A stretch of 64,000 nt of DNA from Spirosoma foliorum (GTDB taxonomy: Bacteria > Bacteroidota > Bacteroidia > Cytophagales > Spirosomataceae). The notes under the pieces were generated by a model. The model made no database searches and had not been told where the DNA came from. It was given only the letters and a program-made list of their open reading frames with translations. This document shows positions 9,198 through 19,852 of this stretch, piece after piece. Each line of letters begins with the position of its first letter. Position 1 is the stretch's first letter. The translations under genes and the position numbers were made by a program. The stretch lies in NCBI RefSeq assembly GCF_014117325.1, contig NZ_CP059732.1, positions 4,167,001 through 4,231,000 on the forward strand, read 5' to 3'.

Positions 9198-9653
9198 CAG
9201 TCCTGCGGAGTGTATTCTTTCACGGGAACAACGCTTAATCCCAATATAAAAACCGTAACGGTAAATAATTTTGTATTGGCAACAGCTGGGGGGCCAGCCA
9301 ACCTACCGCTGACGTTTAATGAGAAACTAAAGGAATATTACCAACGCTACACGAACCTAAAAGTAGTTCCAAGCAACGGCGATATGGTGCTGGAGGGTAA
9401 TATTACAGGCTACGACCTGTTGGCAGTGGCTCCAACAGCACAAGATCAGGCGGGTGTTAACCGATTACAAATCACTGTTTTGGCCCGTTTTTATAACAAT
9501 AAAGACGAGAGTAAGAACTTCGAACAGTCGTTTTCGTTCTATCAGGATTTCCCACAGGGGCAAACTCTTAGCCAGAATGAAAGTCGCTTAGTGCCAAAAA
9601 TTCTGGACCAGATCGTTCTTGATATTTTCAATAAAACTGCCGCCGACTGGTAA
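9126..9653 (+). CDS. lptE: LPS assembly lipoprotein LptE
   Basis: An outer-membrane lipoprotein of about 175 aa, the plug of the LptD lipopolysaccharide translocon in Bacteroidota. The start at 9126 gives a compact lipoprotein signal: charged n-region MIQAANKIKR, hydrophobic core, lipobox FIIQSC with the Cys near residue 27. CGVYSFTGTTLNPNIKTVTV and the final LVPKILDQIVLDIFNKT match the family. Alternative ATGs at 9087 (overlapping the upstream stop by 11 nt), 9105 and 9108 would lengthen the n-region. Unusually, the signal peptide is encoded by an intergenic-type inverted repeat. The upstream gene ends at 9097, so translation may be coupled. Confidence 0.88.
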   Translation: MIQAANKIKRLFLLFIILNSSFIIQSCGVYSFTGTTLNPNIKTVTVNNFVLATAGGPANLPLTFNEKLKEYYQRYTNLKVVPSNGDMVLEGNITGYDLLAVAPTAQDQAGVNRLQITVLARFYNNKDESKNFEQSFSFYQDFPQGQTLSQNESRLVPKILDQIVLDIFNKTAADW

Positions 9654-9657
9654 AAAA

Positions 9658-9725
9658 GATTTACGAATTACAGTTTACGAATTACAATTGAAACACCTAC
9701 TTTCGTAAATCGTAATTCGTAAATC
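9658..9725. repeat. Inverted repeat of GATTTACGAATTAC type
   Basis: Arms at 9658-9679 and 9704-9725 pair over 22 nt with one mismatch. It fills the gap between lptE and the next gene and is related in style to the TTTACGG repeats at 28.9 and 32.4 kb. Confidence 0.75.
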
Positions 9726-9737
9726 GCAATTCCCTCC

Positions 9738-10568
9738 GTGCTTGCCCTCGATAAAGAAACATTCTCGTACTGGGTCACCCATCCCGACGACTTAACAACT
9801 ACCGACTTCACTCAGTTGCAGGAGAGTCTATCTGCCTATCCATACTGTCAATCACTGCATACACTAACCGCTAAGGCTGCTTCATTGCACAACCGAAGTC
9901 AGGCTATATCATTTGTGCGTCAGGCAGCGGCTCATGCGCTCAGTCGTAATTCGCTCCGCAAGCTGATTGAAAATGAGTTTCAGTGGTCAGATAATTTACT
10001 GACGAAACTGAATGAATTATCAGCTAAACACGTCCCTATTCCAGAAGATTATCAACAAGAGAGCTACGCCCTTTTTAAGTCAAAAGCAGGTTTGAGTAAC
10101 GCATTTCCCAATTTATCGCTCCTTCGCTTGCCAGTTCCTGGCATGGGCGAACAAGAAGCAACGACCCCTACTCCAGAAGATCCAACATTAGCTGAAACAA
10201 ATCTCCAGCACGAACTCACGCAAATAGTTGAGCCAGTGATTCTTCAGCCCGAACTTTCCCCAGCCGACCTTGAACGTCAACGTCAATTTGAGCTAATCGA
10301 CAGCTTTATTAAGAATGAGCCTCGTATTTCGCCCGTGCGAACTAAACTTGACGCACCGCTAGAGCAGGAAGATTTAACGAAACGGGCTAAGCCAAGTGGT
10401 GGTGGTTTGATAACAGAAAGTTTCGCCAAAATTCTTGTAAAGCAAGGTAAGCTAGATAAGGCTCGTGAAATGTACAAGCAACTTATGCTAAAAAATCCCG
10501 AAAAAAACGCGTACTTTGCGGCAAAAATCAGCGAGTTAGAGAATACTAAGAATTCGGCAGAGGACTAA
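9738..10568 (+). CDS. Conserved hypothetical protein with one C-terminal TPR-like helix pair
   Basis: A 276-aa soluble protein starting at a GTG (MLALDKETFSYWV). The N-terminal ~110 residues are helical and contain AYPYCQSLHTLTAK. The middle (residues 130-215) is Pro/Glu-rich and probably disordered. The C-terminus has a single tetratricopeptide-like unit (AKILVKQGKLDKAREMYKQL followed by NPEKNAYFAAKISELE). I know this gene only as the conserved neighbour between lptE and secG in Bacteroidota; its function is not established. Position suggests an envelope-assembly role, but that is inference. No signal peptide is visible. Confidence 0.8.
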   Translation: MLALDKETFSYWVTHPDDLTTTDFTQLQESLSAYPYCQSLHTLTAKAASLHNRSQAISFVRQAAAHALSRNSLRKLIENEFQWSDNLLTKLNELSAKHVPIPEDYQQESYALFKSKAGLSNAFPNLSLLRLPVPGMGEQEATTPTPEDPTLAETNLQHELTQIVEPVILQPELSPADLERQRQFELIDSFIKNEPRISPVRTKLDAPLEQEDLTKRAKPSGGGLITESFAKILVKQGKLDKAREMYKQLMLKNPEKNAYFAAKISELENTKNSAED

Positions 10569-10626
10569 GTTTCATATTTCTCTAAACCTGTAAACGCATT
10601 AACTAAAAATTTAGCACCTTTTTTTC

Positions 10627-11031
10627 ATGATTACGGCAACTATTGTCATCATTTGTATTATCACAGTTCTGTTAATTCTTATCGTATTAATCCAGAACTC
10701 AAAAGGCGGAGGCCTATCTGGCGAATTTGGCGGCTTAGGTTCTAACCAACTTATGGGAGTAAAGAAAACCACCGATCTATTAGAACAAATCACCTGGGGA
10801 CTTGGTATCGCTATGATGGTGCTGTCGATGGCCTCTTATATCATGGTCGACCGTAATCAGGTAGGTGGTATCAACAGTGCTAACGTAGATCGGGCACAAA
10901 CCCAAACGCTTCCGGGCGCAGCAGCTCCAACACCTGCTCCTAGTGCAGCCAATGGCGCAGCACCAAGTCAGGCAGTTCCAGGTGCTCAGACTCCAGGCGC
11001 ATCAACCTCGGCTCTGACACCACAGAAGTAA
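10627..11031 (+). CDS. secG: Preprotein translocase subunit SecG
   Basis: A small inner-membrane component of the SecYEG channel, 134 aa. It has two transmembrane helices (residues ~3-22 and ~57-75) joined by the typical Gly-rich loop NSKGGGLSGEFGGLGSNQL, then a long Ala/Pro-rich C-terminal tail of about 50 residues that is longer than in Proteobacteria but common in Bacteroidota. It is the last gene of the miaB-to-secG operon and is followed directly by a strong hairpin terminator. Confidence 0.94.
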   Translation: MITATIVIICIITVLLILIVLIQNSKGGGLSGEFGGLGSNQLMGVKKTTDLLEQITWGLGIAMMVLSMASYIMVDRNQVGGINSANVDRAQTQTLPGAAAPTPAPSAANGAAPSQAVPGAQTPGASTSALTPQK

Positions 11032-11049
11032 GCACATTCTTACCTCATA

Positions 11050-11084
11050 AAAAATGCCACGCCTGAAAAGACGTGGCATTTTTT
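11050..11084. terminator. Bidirectional intrinsic terminator between secG and the converging gene
   Basis: The stem AAAATGCCACG pairs with CGTGGCATTTT, followed by a T run on the plus strand and, by symmetry, on the minus strand. It serves secG and the convergent gene at 11103-11810. Confidence 0.88.
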
Positions 11085-11102
11085 ATGGACCTGTACCTAA
11101 AC

Positions 11103-11810
11103 TCAGGCAACAGCCTGTGCCAATAGTTGCCGGGCAATAGGTAATAGTGTTTCCTGAACAGGATAATTCCGCTTACTTTCCAGCATATACGTCGCCGGAT
11201 TAGGCAGGTATCGATGTCGGCGAATCAGATCGAGTTTAATATTTTCAACAGTGTTCACTAAGCTTTTCTGCACAGCTTCAATAAACCGAAACTGCACCAA
11301 TCGTCCTCCTGGCTCCTGTTCTGAATAAAATGTCATGGAGAAATAATAGACCTGCGTTTCGGCTTGATTAGTCGCATGAATAAGCAAGTAGCCTTCCTCC
11401 GGCCTTAATGGCAATAAACCTACGGGCGCAAGCGTCAGCGATTGAGCAATATCTGCCCAGCGTTGGTGGCCTTCGGTCAGTGTAGCCTGAAAACGAGGCA
11501 AAGCAAATTCCATAATCGCATCCACCTCGGTCATAAAGTCCGGGTCCGTTACCTCAGATTTATATTCGATTCGGGGTGGAGGTCCACTAACTCGACTAAC
11601 TCGCTTGGGGAAAGCAGCATTTAACGTACCTTTGCCCCTCGAAAAACGAATACCAGCATCGTAGTGACTACGTAGTTCGGGTAAATCAGGGCAGAGTTTG
11701 TATTCCGTAAAGTTCTGCTGAACAGCCTGTAAGTATGCCATCACGACATATTTCTGATATTCGGCATCAAGCCAATTTTGCGTAAACCAGTCAGGTTGTA
11801 ATTTTTTCAT
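11103..11810 (-). CDS. Conserved hypothetical cytoplasmic protein
   Basis: A 235-aa protein beginning MKKLQPDWFTQNWLDAEYQ, with no signal peptide, membrane helix or known motif that I can identify. It is rich in aromatic residues and has a mixed alpha/beta appearance (GLLPLRPEEGYLLIHAT, VYYFSMTFY). The overall look is of a Bacteroidota-specific housekeeping family, but I cannot name it. It converges on secG and shares its terminator. Confidence 0.75.
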   Translation of the reverse strand: MKKLQPDWFTQNWLDAEYQKYVVMAYLQAVQQNFTEYKLCPDLPELRSHYDAGIRFSRGKGTLNAAFPKRVSRVSGPPPRIEYKSEVTDPDFMTEVDAIMEFALPRFQATLTEGHQRWADIAQSLTLAPVGLLPLRPEEGYLLIHATNQAETQVYYFSMTFYSEQEPGGRLVQFRFIEAVQKSLVNTVENIKLDLIRRHRYLPNPATYMLESKRNYPVQETLLPIARQLLAQAVA

Positions 11811-12065
11811 AAACCAAAAAAAGTGACTTTGTGGGTGTATGATTTGGTTAATCTAAGCATTTGTTATCAAAAAACCAAATTCTATTCGCCAGGAGTATCG
11901 TCTCTGCCAAAGGAAGTTTAGCCAATGTAGCGAATGGCAGTATGTCAGGCAAAAACCTGAAAAATTGGCAGTTTAGCGCATTGGCACAGTAATTGGCGGG
12001 TCGAGAACGTCGTGTAAGTATAATACGGTACACAAACAGTTAATAACCTTAATCAACTCATTATC
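11811..12065. other. Upstream region of groES
   Basis: This 255-nt gap carries the divergent promoters of the hypothetical gene and groESL. No CIRCE element (TTAGCACTC-N9-GAGTGCTAA) is present. A TATAAT-like word lies about 45 nt before the groES start, but I cannot assert it as a promoter. Confidence 0.35.
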
Positions 12066-12362
12066 ATGGTAGCAGAAACGGAAAGCGTTAAAGTGAACGT
12101 GAAACCGCTGGCCGACCGGGTGCTGGTAGAAGCCGCACCGGCTGAAGAAAAAACCTCGTTTGGAATTATCATTCCAGACACGGCGAAAGAAAAACCCCAG
12201 CGTGGTACAGTCGTTGCCGTTGGCGCAGGTAAGAAAGATGAGCCGCTGACGGTTCAGGTGGGAGACACGGTACTGTATGGCAAATATGCTGGTACAGAAA
12301 TCACCGTTGATGGCAAAGAGTACCTCATCATGCGTGAATCAGACATTTTCGCAATCCTTTAA
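12066..12362 (+). CDS. groES: Co-chaperonin GroES
   Basis: The 10-kDa lid of the GroEL folding chamber, 98 aa. [18 protein letters not shown] at the N-terminus, a mobile loop ([17 protein letters not shown]), then GTVVAVGAG and [15 protein letters not shown] are diagnostic. A short extension of about nine residues (MVAETESVK) precedes the usual start. It is first in the groESL pair; the 106-nt gap to groEL is larger than usual and is occupied by an inverted repeat. Confidence 0.97.
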   Translation: MVAETESVKVNVKPLADRVLVEAAPAEEKTSFGIIIPDTAKEKPQRGTVVAVGAGKKDEPLTVQVGDTVLYGKYAGTEITVDGKEYLIMRESDIFAIL

Positions 12363-12365
12363 TTC

Positions 12366-12460
12366 AATGATGAATGATTAATGATAAATGATGAATTGGT
12401 TCTCGGAGGGCCGTCATCATTGCATTGTCATTCATAATTCATCATTTATAATTCATCATT
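12366..12460. repeat. ATTCATC-type inverted repeat between groES and groEL
   Basis: The left arm 12366-12397 (AATGATGAATG...) pairs imperfectly with 12436-12460 (AATTCATCATTTATAATTC...). It ends 8 nt before the groEL ATG and may form a hairpin in the groESL transcript. Confidence 0.75.
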
Positions 12461-12462
12461 AA

Positions 12463-14106
<1,644 letters not shown>

Positions 14107-14162
14107 TCGTCTGAACCGCTTCGGCGGCCCGGCAGGATTTTCTTGATTAAAAAGATTTTCCT

Positions 14163-14212
14163 GAAAACTAAAAACGCTCCTGATCTCACGATTAGGAGCG
14201 TTTTTAGTTTTC
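14163..14212 (+). terminator. Intrinsic terminator of groESL
   Basis: A 19-nt stem (GAAAACTAAAAACGCTCCT pairs with the reverse complement at 14194-14212) with a 12-nt loop; the distal stem contains TTTTT. Confidence 0.9.
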
Positions 14213-14336
14213 AGCTTATTACTATTGATTGCCTATAAGTCCACACTGAAATTTACGACATTACTTCTTGTAGTTTTGGCAGGAGATATTGAGATGTTCC
14301 GATATAACTCACTTTCTAATAACCAGCTTTACTTCT

Positions 14337-14759
14337 ATGAAAAAACTCTTCTCTACCGAAAGCATTTTACAGGACAGTGGCCTGACAGCCATACGTATTA
14401 TTGTGGGTTTATTCCTCGCTTATCACGGCTGGGAAGTGTTTGATGCTAGTAAGATGAAAGACTATGCCGTGTGGGACGTTTTTAAAGAATCAGCATCGCC
14501 CTCTTTCATGGTTTATCTTGGCAAAGGCTCTGAGTTTGCTGCAGGCGTTTTCCTTAGTGCTGGTTTATTCACCCGATTGGCCTGCCTGCTTATTATTGGT
14601 ACGATGCTGTACATTACCTTTTTTGTCGGCCACGGAAAATTTTGGTACGAAGATCAGCATCCTTTCCTATTTGCCTTGCTTGCTGCAGTTTTCTTTTTCA
14701 TCGGCCCTGGCAAATGGAGTATAGATGCTCTTGCTGAACGAACGTATCCTAAAAAATGA
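14337..14759 (+). CDS. DoxX family membrane protein
   Basis: A 140-aa integral membrane protein with four predicted helices. TAIRIIVGLFLAYHGWEVFD and the later GPGKWSIDAL are typical of DoxX/DoxD-like proteins. The start at 14337 (MKKLFST) is preferred to 14289, because the upstream residues are not family-like. The biochemical role of most DoxX proteins is not settled; redox or quinone-linked functions are proposed. It stands alone after the groEL terminator. Confidence 0.82.
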   Translation: MKKLFSTESILQDSGLTAIRIIVGLFLAYHGWEVFDASKMKDYAVWDVFKESASPSFMVYLGKGSEFAAGVFLSAGLFTRLACLLIIGTMLYITFFVGHGKFWYEDQHPFLFALLAAVFFFIGPGKWSIDALAERTYPKK

Positions 14760-15205
14760 TGTAGATATATAGCCCGATTTAGATAGGAAAAGATGCCTGA
14801 CGGGAGAGGTAATTGTAACCAGATAAACTAATCTTATACTGGGCTTTGAGAACACCGAGAGTTAGTTAAATCGGCTTAATCTTGTTACTATACGATTCAA
14901 ATAGTATCTATTATTGTGCAATTAGGCAACATATAGGCAAACAAAAAAGCCAAGCGAGATACTCTCTTGGCTTTCTGATTTACTCAACGTTATGAAAAAC
15001 TTTTCTTTTCGACACAATTATAAAACAAATTTATCAAAAAATTATCCTCTGATCAAAAAAAATTTTTCTCACATACATAACAATCTCAATATCAATGCAT
15101 TATAAAAATAAATTAAGTATTAATAACCAAGTATTTTTATTAGCCTATTCGACGGTCGGGTCATAAGCTGGCTAAAAATAGAGGTCCTCAAACGCTCAGT
15201 CCAAC
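14760..15205. other. AT-rich intergenic region
   Basis: A 446-nt gap between two convergent genes, markedly A/T-rich from 15000 to 15150. It contains a hairpin at 14943-14976 that suits the minus-strand gene as a terminator. A 37-codon frame from 14992 (MKNFSFRH...) is of Asn/Lys/Ile composition, expected by chance in such DNA. I see no supported gene. Confidence 0.6.
14943..14976 (-). terminator. Probable minus-strand terminator
   Basis: AAAGCCAAG (14946-14954) pairs with CTTGGCTTT (14966-14974). On the minus strand the stem is followed by TTTTTTGT. It lies 230 nt beyond the stop of the secreted dehydrogenase gene. Confidence 0.65.
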
Positions 15206-15641
15206 TTATCGAGCAATGAGTAGCCGATGAGTAAAATTCCACAGACTTCCGGACTGTATTCGGATTAAATAGAGCCCATTTGGCAAATCTGCAACAGATA
15301 AACGATGTGTTGTACTACCGTCCACTTTAAGCGTTTCTGATCGCACCGATTGTCCGGTAGTGTTAAGCAAGTCGATTTGAACAGGCGAATTGTCCATACG
15401 GGGCAAGTCCAGATTCACGTAGGTTTGTGCCGGGTTGGGATAAACGTTCACGACAGGTTCGTACTCAGCACCAAGACGTCCTCCGCTCGTTGTTGTACAA
15501 CCTACTGTTTCAATTTTCCAGTACTGGACATACGATCCGCTCGCGGTATACTGAATAACCTGACTTCCTTCATCCTGATTCGCAATATCCAGCAACATAT
15601 TCGAATGAACAGCTTTCAGTGTCGAGTAGCCATCTCCCCCC
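15206..15641 (-). pseudogene. Out-of-frame 3' end of the secreted dehydrogenase: ricin-repeat end plus T9SS sorting domain
   Basis: In a different frame from the main body, this segment continues the second ricin-type repeat (DGYSTLKAVHSNMLLDIANQ, matching the first repeat almost word for word). It ends with a classic T9SS C-terminal domain: PVVNVYPNPAQTYVNLDL, then VQIDLLNTTGQ and LSVADLPNGLYLIRIQSG. The frame break is at a run of seven C on the plus strand (15636-15642). Six would keep one continuous protein. It has no credible start of its own. Confidence 0.85.
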
Positions 15642-18600
15642 CGTTTGAATAACCCATTTCTGATTACTGGCGCTGGTATTCGTCGATTGGACAACGCTTG
15701 CCCAACCCTGCGTTGACGCACCTTGTACGGCAAGCACTTTTCCACTGTGAATCGCGGCAAGCTGATAGGTATTCGTTGCGCCTGTTGGTCGAAGTTCCCA
15801 TTTTTGCCAGGGCTGATTGCTATAGGTCTGTTGTTTAACGGAGGCTCCGTCAGATGTTAACGCACCTTCTACGCCTAATACCTTCCCACTCATCCGGTTC
15901 GTAACTTTATAACAGGTCGTAGCCGACACGGGGGGTGTAGATGTGGTGGTACTTGAACAGCCGGTGGTTTCAATTTTCCAGTACTGAACATACGATCCAC
16001 TAGCCGAATATTGAATGATCTGACTTCCTTCGTCCTGATTCGCCATATCCAACAGCATATTGGAATGCACAGCTTTCAGCGTCGAATAACCATCACCATC
16101 TGTCTGAATAACCCACTTTTGGCTGGCAGCATTTGTGTTCGTAGTCTGTACAACACTCGCCCACCCCTGCGTTGAAGCACCCTGTACGGCAAGCACTTTC
16201 CCACTATGAGTTGCTGTGAGTTGATACGTATTCGAGCCTAGTGACTGAAACTTCCATTTTTGCCAGGGCATATCGACAAAGGTGCGCTGCTTAACTGAAG
16301 CGTCATCGGTCGTTAAGGCATCTTCTACACCTAACACCTTATTACTAATCCGATTCGTGATCTTATAACACAAAGCAGGATCAAACTGGCCCGGTGTTGA
16401 CACCGTACCGGTTGTTAAACTAACCTCTACGCCACCAGACCATGCATTACCCGCCCGTGTGTAAACCCGAAAATAATACGTCGTTTGCGGATTTAAATTC
16501 GTAACTGTCATTGCGGTCGCTAGGCCGCGATAAACGACTTTCCCTCCTTCTATAACCGATCCGTTTCCTTGAAAATCAGCACTAGCCGTATAACTGGTAC
16601 CTGACGGCCGATCTAAAAAACTACTACCCGCCCGAACAGCAACCAGCACTTCATCGAAAGGAGCTGTTGGGTAATTCCAGGTCAGACTAGTGATGGTTGT
16701 ACCGGATAAAACCGCCTTCAAATTTTGCACAGCCAGATTCAACGACGCACAATCCGGGTAAACCTTAACGGAATCCATAGCTGTCAATCCGCCATTATCG
16801 GTAACCTGCACCGTAATCATGTAATAATAGGTATTGCCATCGCATCCTACAGGCGAAATATTCACGCTGGGCGATATACCAGCTATGGCTGGTTCCACAT
16901 GTTGGTGGTTATTATGCCGTAGCGTCACTTGCCAGCTATACGCTAAACTACTGACGGCCTCATCGGTGACAGTGGCTTTCAGTTGATATACGCTTTCCCG
17001 GTCGAGTGGGTACAAACTCCCGTTGACAGGGTTAGTAATCTTAACCGTCGGAGCTGTATTGTTTAGCGAAATAATGATCTGTTGACTTGCCGTTAAACCC
17101 TTTGTGTCGGTTACGGTTAGTTGCACTGTAAACCCCTGCGTCCCTGTTCCCGAAAATACATGACTCGGATTGGCCGTTGTAGCTTTTGTCCCATCACCAA
17201 AATCCCAGGCATAGGTAAGTGCATCGCCGTCGGGGTCGCTGGAGCCATCGCCCTTAAATTGTACCGTTAACGGACTCGCTCCTTTTGTTTTATCAGCCGA
17301 TAGCACAGCTACTGGCGGCTGGTTAGTCCCATAACTAACTTTTCGTATCTCTCCGTTATTGATATTGGTATAGTAAAGTCCGCCATCCAACGGGTTATAT
17401 TCCAGATCTACCACGCCATTGGTTCCACCGGCCGGAATGAACTCCTTCACGTCGGTAATAGTCCCATTACTACCTAAGGTTGCCGCTTTGATCCAGTTAG
17501 CGCCATAGTCGGCAAAGTAGTACAGGTTACGGTAAGCTGTGGGAAAATTGGTGCCTGCGTAGTAAGCTCCTCCGGTTGAGCAGTTGCCTTTAAAAGGCGT
17601 GCCCGTTACCGAAGAGCCAGCCGCGCCCACCAAAGCAGTGGTTGTACTAGTGGCTGTCAGTTTCGGGGCACGGGCTATATTAGCATTATGATTCCAGTCT
17701 AAAGCAGGCACACTGTGCACATAGCGCCGTTGCAAGCCAGGTAAAGCCTGCCCGCTACAAGGATTCGTCACCGTAGTGGTTGAACTAGCAGCCTGTTTGA
17801 GCAGATTGGCAAAGGTTAGGTAAGGCTTATTGCACGTATTGGATGGATTCGGCTCATCCTTATTTTCGAGCGTTTGAGCGGCTGCGTAATACGAACTATT
17901 TTCCAGAATGCCTTCAAAAATAGGCCAGCCCGCATTCTCGCCCCCCTGCCGAATCAGGTGCATATCCTCCCAGGTATTCATGCCAACATCACCAACGAGC
18001 AGGATGCCAGGGTTTCCACTGGCTGGATTCGTAGTGCCCGTTCCGGGTTGAATACCCATCCGATAGGGATTACGAAAACCAAGGGCCCACACCCTTGAAG
18101 CCGCCGAACGTGGGCTAGTTGCGTTATAAAATGGATTGCTGCTCAGGCCATCGCCGGTATTGGGGTCCAGCCGAAGGATTTTCCCACAAAGCGACGTAAT
18201 CATCTGCGCACGAAAAGCGCCTACATTCTCATTCGTCCGTAGAATGCCATCGTTAATGGCTGTTTGCCAGTAAGTCTCGCTGGCGCTGCCTTTATCAGTA
18301 GAGCTGTAACTGGCATTATCCCCCGTCGATACCAATAATGTACCATCGGCACCGAACAGAATGGTGCCACCCGCATGTGATTCATGCGTCAATGGCACCC
18401 CAGTTGACTTAGTTTCGCCAAGTAACACTTTGCGGCTACTCTGGTCGGTCGATAGTACGTTGTTCGTTGCGGTAACTTTATAACGCGTTACCCGGCTTAT
18501 TGTGGCATTGTAATACTCATCTTTCGTGGCACTATACGAGGCTGTACCAAAGTAAAGTAGATGATGGCGGTCGACCATGTAGTAAAGGTAAATCAGACCA

Positions 18601-18941
18601 TTCGTGGCAAAGTTTGGATCGAGGCATAGGCTCGCCAAACCAAAATCGCGCCAGTTGCCTACCTCTTCGCTAATGTCTAAAACAGGCATCGTCTGTTTTG
18701 TGTATTGAGTACCATTCCAGGTAGATACCCAAACACGACCCGCTTTATCCCACACAAAGAGCTGCTTTCCATCGGCCGAGAAGACCGTGCCCATCGGTGT
18801 CGTATAACCATTCTGGACTAAACTGTTGTTAAAACCTGTTGGCAGCGATTGAGCCAATGTGCGTACGCTCAGCAGCGTAAGTAGGCCAGCCATGAGCAAC
18901 GTAAATCGTTTGGCTGAATAGTTCGTAGAGGATTTCTTCAT
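15570..18941 (-). CDS. Secreted PQQ-dependent sugar dehydrogenase-like multidomain protein (frame-disrupted)
   Basis: 1,123 aa as read. A signal peptide ends near LAQ (residue 31). Residues ~35-540 form a glucose/sorbosone dehydrogenase-like six-bladed propeller (VLLVSTGDNASY, GFRNPYRMGIQPGTG, GGLYYTNINNGEIRKVSY). A PKD domain follows (~545-625, DPDGDALTYAWDFGDGT), then an Ig-like segment, an FN3 domain (~735-850) and two ricin-type carbohydrate-binding repeats (QKWKFQSLGSNTYQLTATHSG, with its echo in the second repeat). The predicted role is oxidising or binding extracellular sugars. As read, the last 28 residues are out of frame (GGRWLLDTESCSFEY...), so the T9SS secretion signal is lost. 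Restoring one base at a 7-nt G run (coding strand) joins it to the tail at 15206-15641. Either a pseudogene, a sequencing error or a slippage-switched gene. Confidence 0.85.
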   Translation of the reverse strand: MKKSSTNYSAKRFTLLMAGLLTLLSVRTLAQSLPTGFNNSLVQNGYTTPMGTVFSADGKQLFVWDKAGRVWVSTWNGTQYTKQTMPVLDISEEVGNWRDFGLASLCLDPNFATNGLIYLYYMVDRHHLLYFGTASYSATKDEYYNATISRVTRYKVTATNNVLSTDQSSRKVLLGETKSTGVPLTHESHAGGTILFGADGTLLVSTGDNASYSSTDKGSASETYWQTAINDGILRTNENVGAFRAQMITSLCGKILRLDPNTGDGLSSNPFYNATSPRSAASRVWALGFRNPYRMGIQPGTGTTNPASGNPGILLVGDVGMNTWEDMHLIRQGGENAGWPIFEGILENSSYYAAAQTLENKDEPNPSNTCNKPYLTFANLLKQAASSTTTVTNPCSGQALPGLQRRYVHSVPALDWNHNANIARAPKLTATSTTTALVGAAGSSVTGTPFKGNCSTGGAYYAGTNFPTAYRNLYYFADYGANWIKAATLGSNGTITDVKEFIPAGGTNGVVDLEYNPLDGGLYYTNINNGEIRKVSYGTNQPPVAVLSADKTKGASPLTVQFKGDGSSDPDGDALTYAWDFGDGTKATTANPSHVFSGTGTQGFTVQLTVTDTKGLTASQQIIISLNNTAPTVKITNPVNGSLYPLDRESVYQLKATVTDEAVSSLAYSWQVTLRHNNHQHVEPAIAGISPSVNISPVGCDGNTYYYMITVQVTDNGGLTAMDSVKVYPDCASLNLAVQNLKAVLSGTTITSLTWNYPTAPFDEVLVAVRAGSSFLDRPSGTSYTASADFQGNGSVIEGGKVVYRGLATAMTVTNLNPQTTYYFRVYTRAGNAWSGGVEVSLTTGTVSTPGQFDPALCYKITNRISNKVLGVEDALTTDDASVKQRTFVDMPWQKWKFQSLGSNTYQLTATHSGKVLAVQGASTQGWASVVQTTNTNAASQKWVIQTDGDGYSTLKAVHSNMLLDMANQDEGSQIIQYSASGSYVQYWKIETTGCSSTTTSTPPVSATTCYKVTNRMSGKVLGVEGALTSDGASVKQQTYSNQPWQKWELRPTGATNTYQLAAIHSGKVLAVQGASTQGWASVVQSTNTSASNQKWVIQTGGRWLLDTESCSFEYVAGYCESG

Positions 18942-19029
18942 AAGCTTTATTAAAAAACAGGGTTAGGGCAATAGACTTCCACTACCCCGAAAAACGGGGT
19001 ATGCACACGAGAGAATATTCTTAAGAGAA

Positions 19030-19689
19030 TCAGCTAAACATCATTCCATCCCGAATAATCAGCTTGCGGTCGGCAAGATCGGCCAGTTGTTCATTATGCG
19101 TCACAATGACAAGTGTCTGACCGAACTCATCACGAAGTTTGAAGAAAAGTTGATGCAGCTCCTGAGCATTGTGCGAATCAAGGTTACCGCTAGGTTCATC
19201 AGCGAAAACAATCGCTGGTTGATTAATCAATGCCCGGGCTACAGCAACTCGTTGTTGTTCACCGCCTGATAGTTGAGACGGCAAGTGAGATACCCGGTCA
19301 CGTAGGCCAAGCAGCTCCAATAATTCGGTAGCTCGTTGCCGAACAGTTCGCTCGTCCTTACCCACGATAAATCCAGGCAGACATACATTTTCAAGGGCTG
19401 TAAACTCAGGCAACAAGTTGTTGAACTGAAAAACAAATCCGATACGTTCGTTACGGAACTGAGCCAGTTGACGATCATTCAGTCCAAAAACATTTTGCCC
19501 GGCAATCTGGAGTTCGCCGGAGTCGGGCCGATCAAGTGTACCCAGAATTTGGAGCAGTGTAGTTTTCCCGGCACCCGATGCGCCTACAATTGAGACAACC
19601 TCACCCGGTTCTATGCTCAGATTAATTCCTTTCAGAACAGGTAACTTACCGTAGTTCCGGCGTATATCAATTGTTTGAAGAAGCGACAT
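19030..19689 (-). CDS. ABC transporter ATP-binding protein, LolD/MacB-type
   Basis: A 219-aa nucleotide-binding subunit. Walker A GASGAGKT (~residue 38), Q-loop [17 protein letters not shown], signature [15 protein letters not shown], Walker [14 protein letters not shown] and H-loop VTHNEQL are all intact. The phrase [14 protein letters not shown] is typical of LolD, the ATPase that drives lipoprotein release or MacB-type permeases. The start at 19689 (MSLLQTIDI) is chosen over 19752 because the extra residues derive from a repeat. No permease is adjacent. It is the only such ATPase in the window and could energise the orphan permeases further on, but this is speculation. Confidence 0.93.
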   Translation of the reverse strand: MSLLQTIDIRRNYGKLPVLKGINLSIEPGEVVSIVGASGAGKTTLLQILGTLDRPDSGELQIAGQNVFGLNDRQLAQFRNERIGFVFQFNNLLPEFTALENVCLPGFIVGKDERTVRQRATELLELLGLRDRVSHLPSQLSGGEQQRVAVARALINQPAIVFADEPSGNLDSHNAQELHQLFFKLRDEFGQTLVIVTHNEQLADLADRKLIIRDGMMFS

Positions 19690-19697
19690 GTACATTA

Positions 19698-19797
<100 letters not shown>

Positions 19798-19852
19798 CCT
19801 GTTAACTTGCCGCACAAAAATACGATTTCCAATCCTCCTTGTTGCAGTTGTC

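Noticed and set aside
11980..12000. TGGCAC-N5-TTGG resembling a sigma-54 promoter upstream of groES
   Set aside because: The -12 GC dinucleotide is not conserved (TTGG), and groESL in these bacteria is not known to need sigma-54.
12001..12065. CIRCE element for HrcA control of groESL
   Set aside because: The sequence TTAGCACTC-N9-GAGTGCTAA is not present.
14992..15105. 37-codon frame starting MKNFSFRH in the AT-rich gap
   Set aside because: Composition is that of chance frames in AT-rich DNA; no family features, and not preceded by a recognisable promoter.
18983..19001. TACCCCG-AAAAA-CGGGGTA hairpin between the dehydrogenase and ATPase genes
   Set aside because: Stem of 7 bp without a following T run; not convincing as a terminator.
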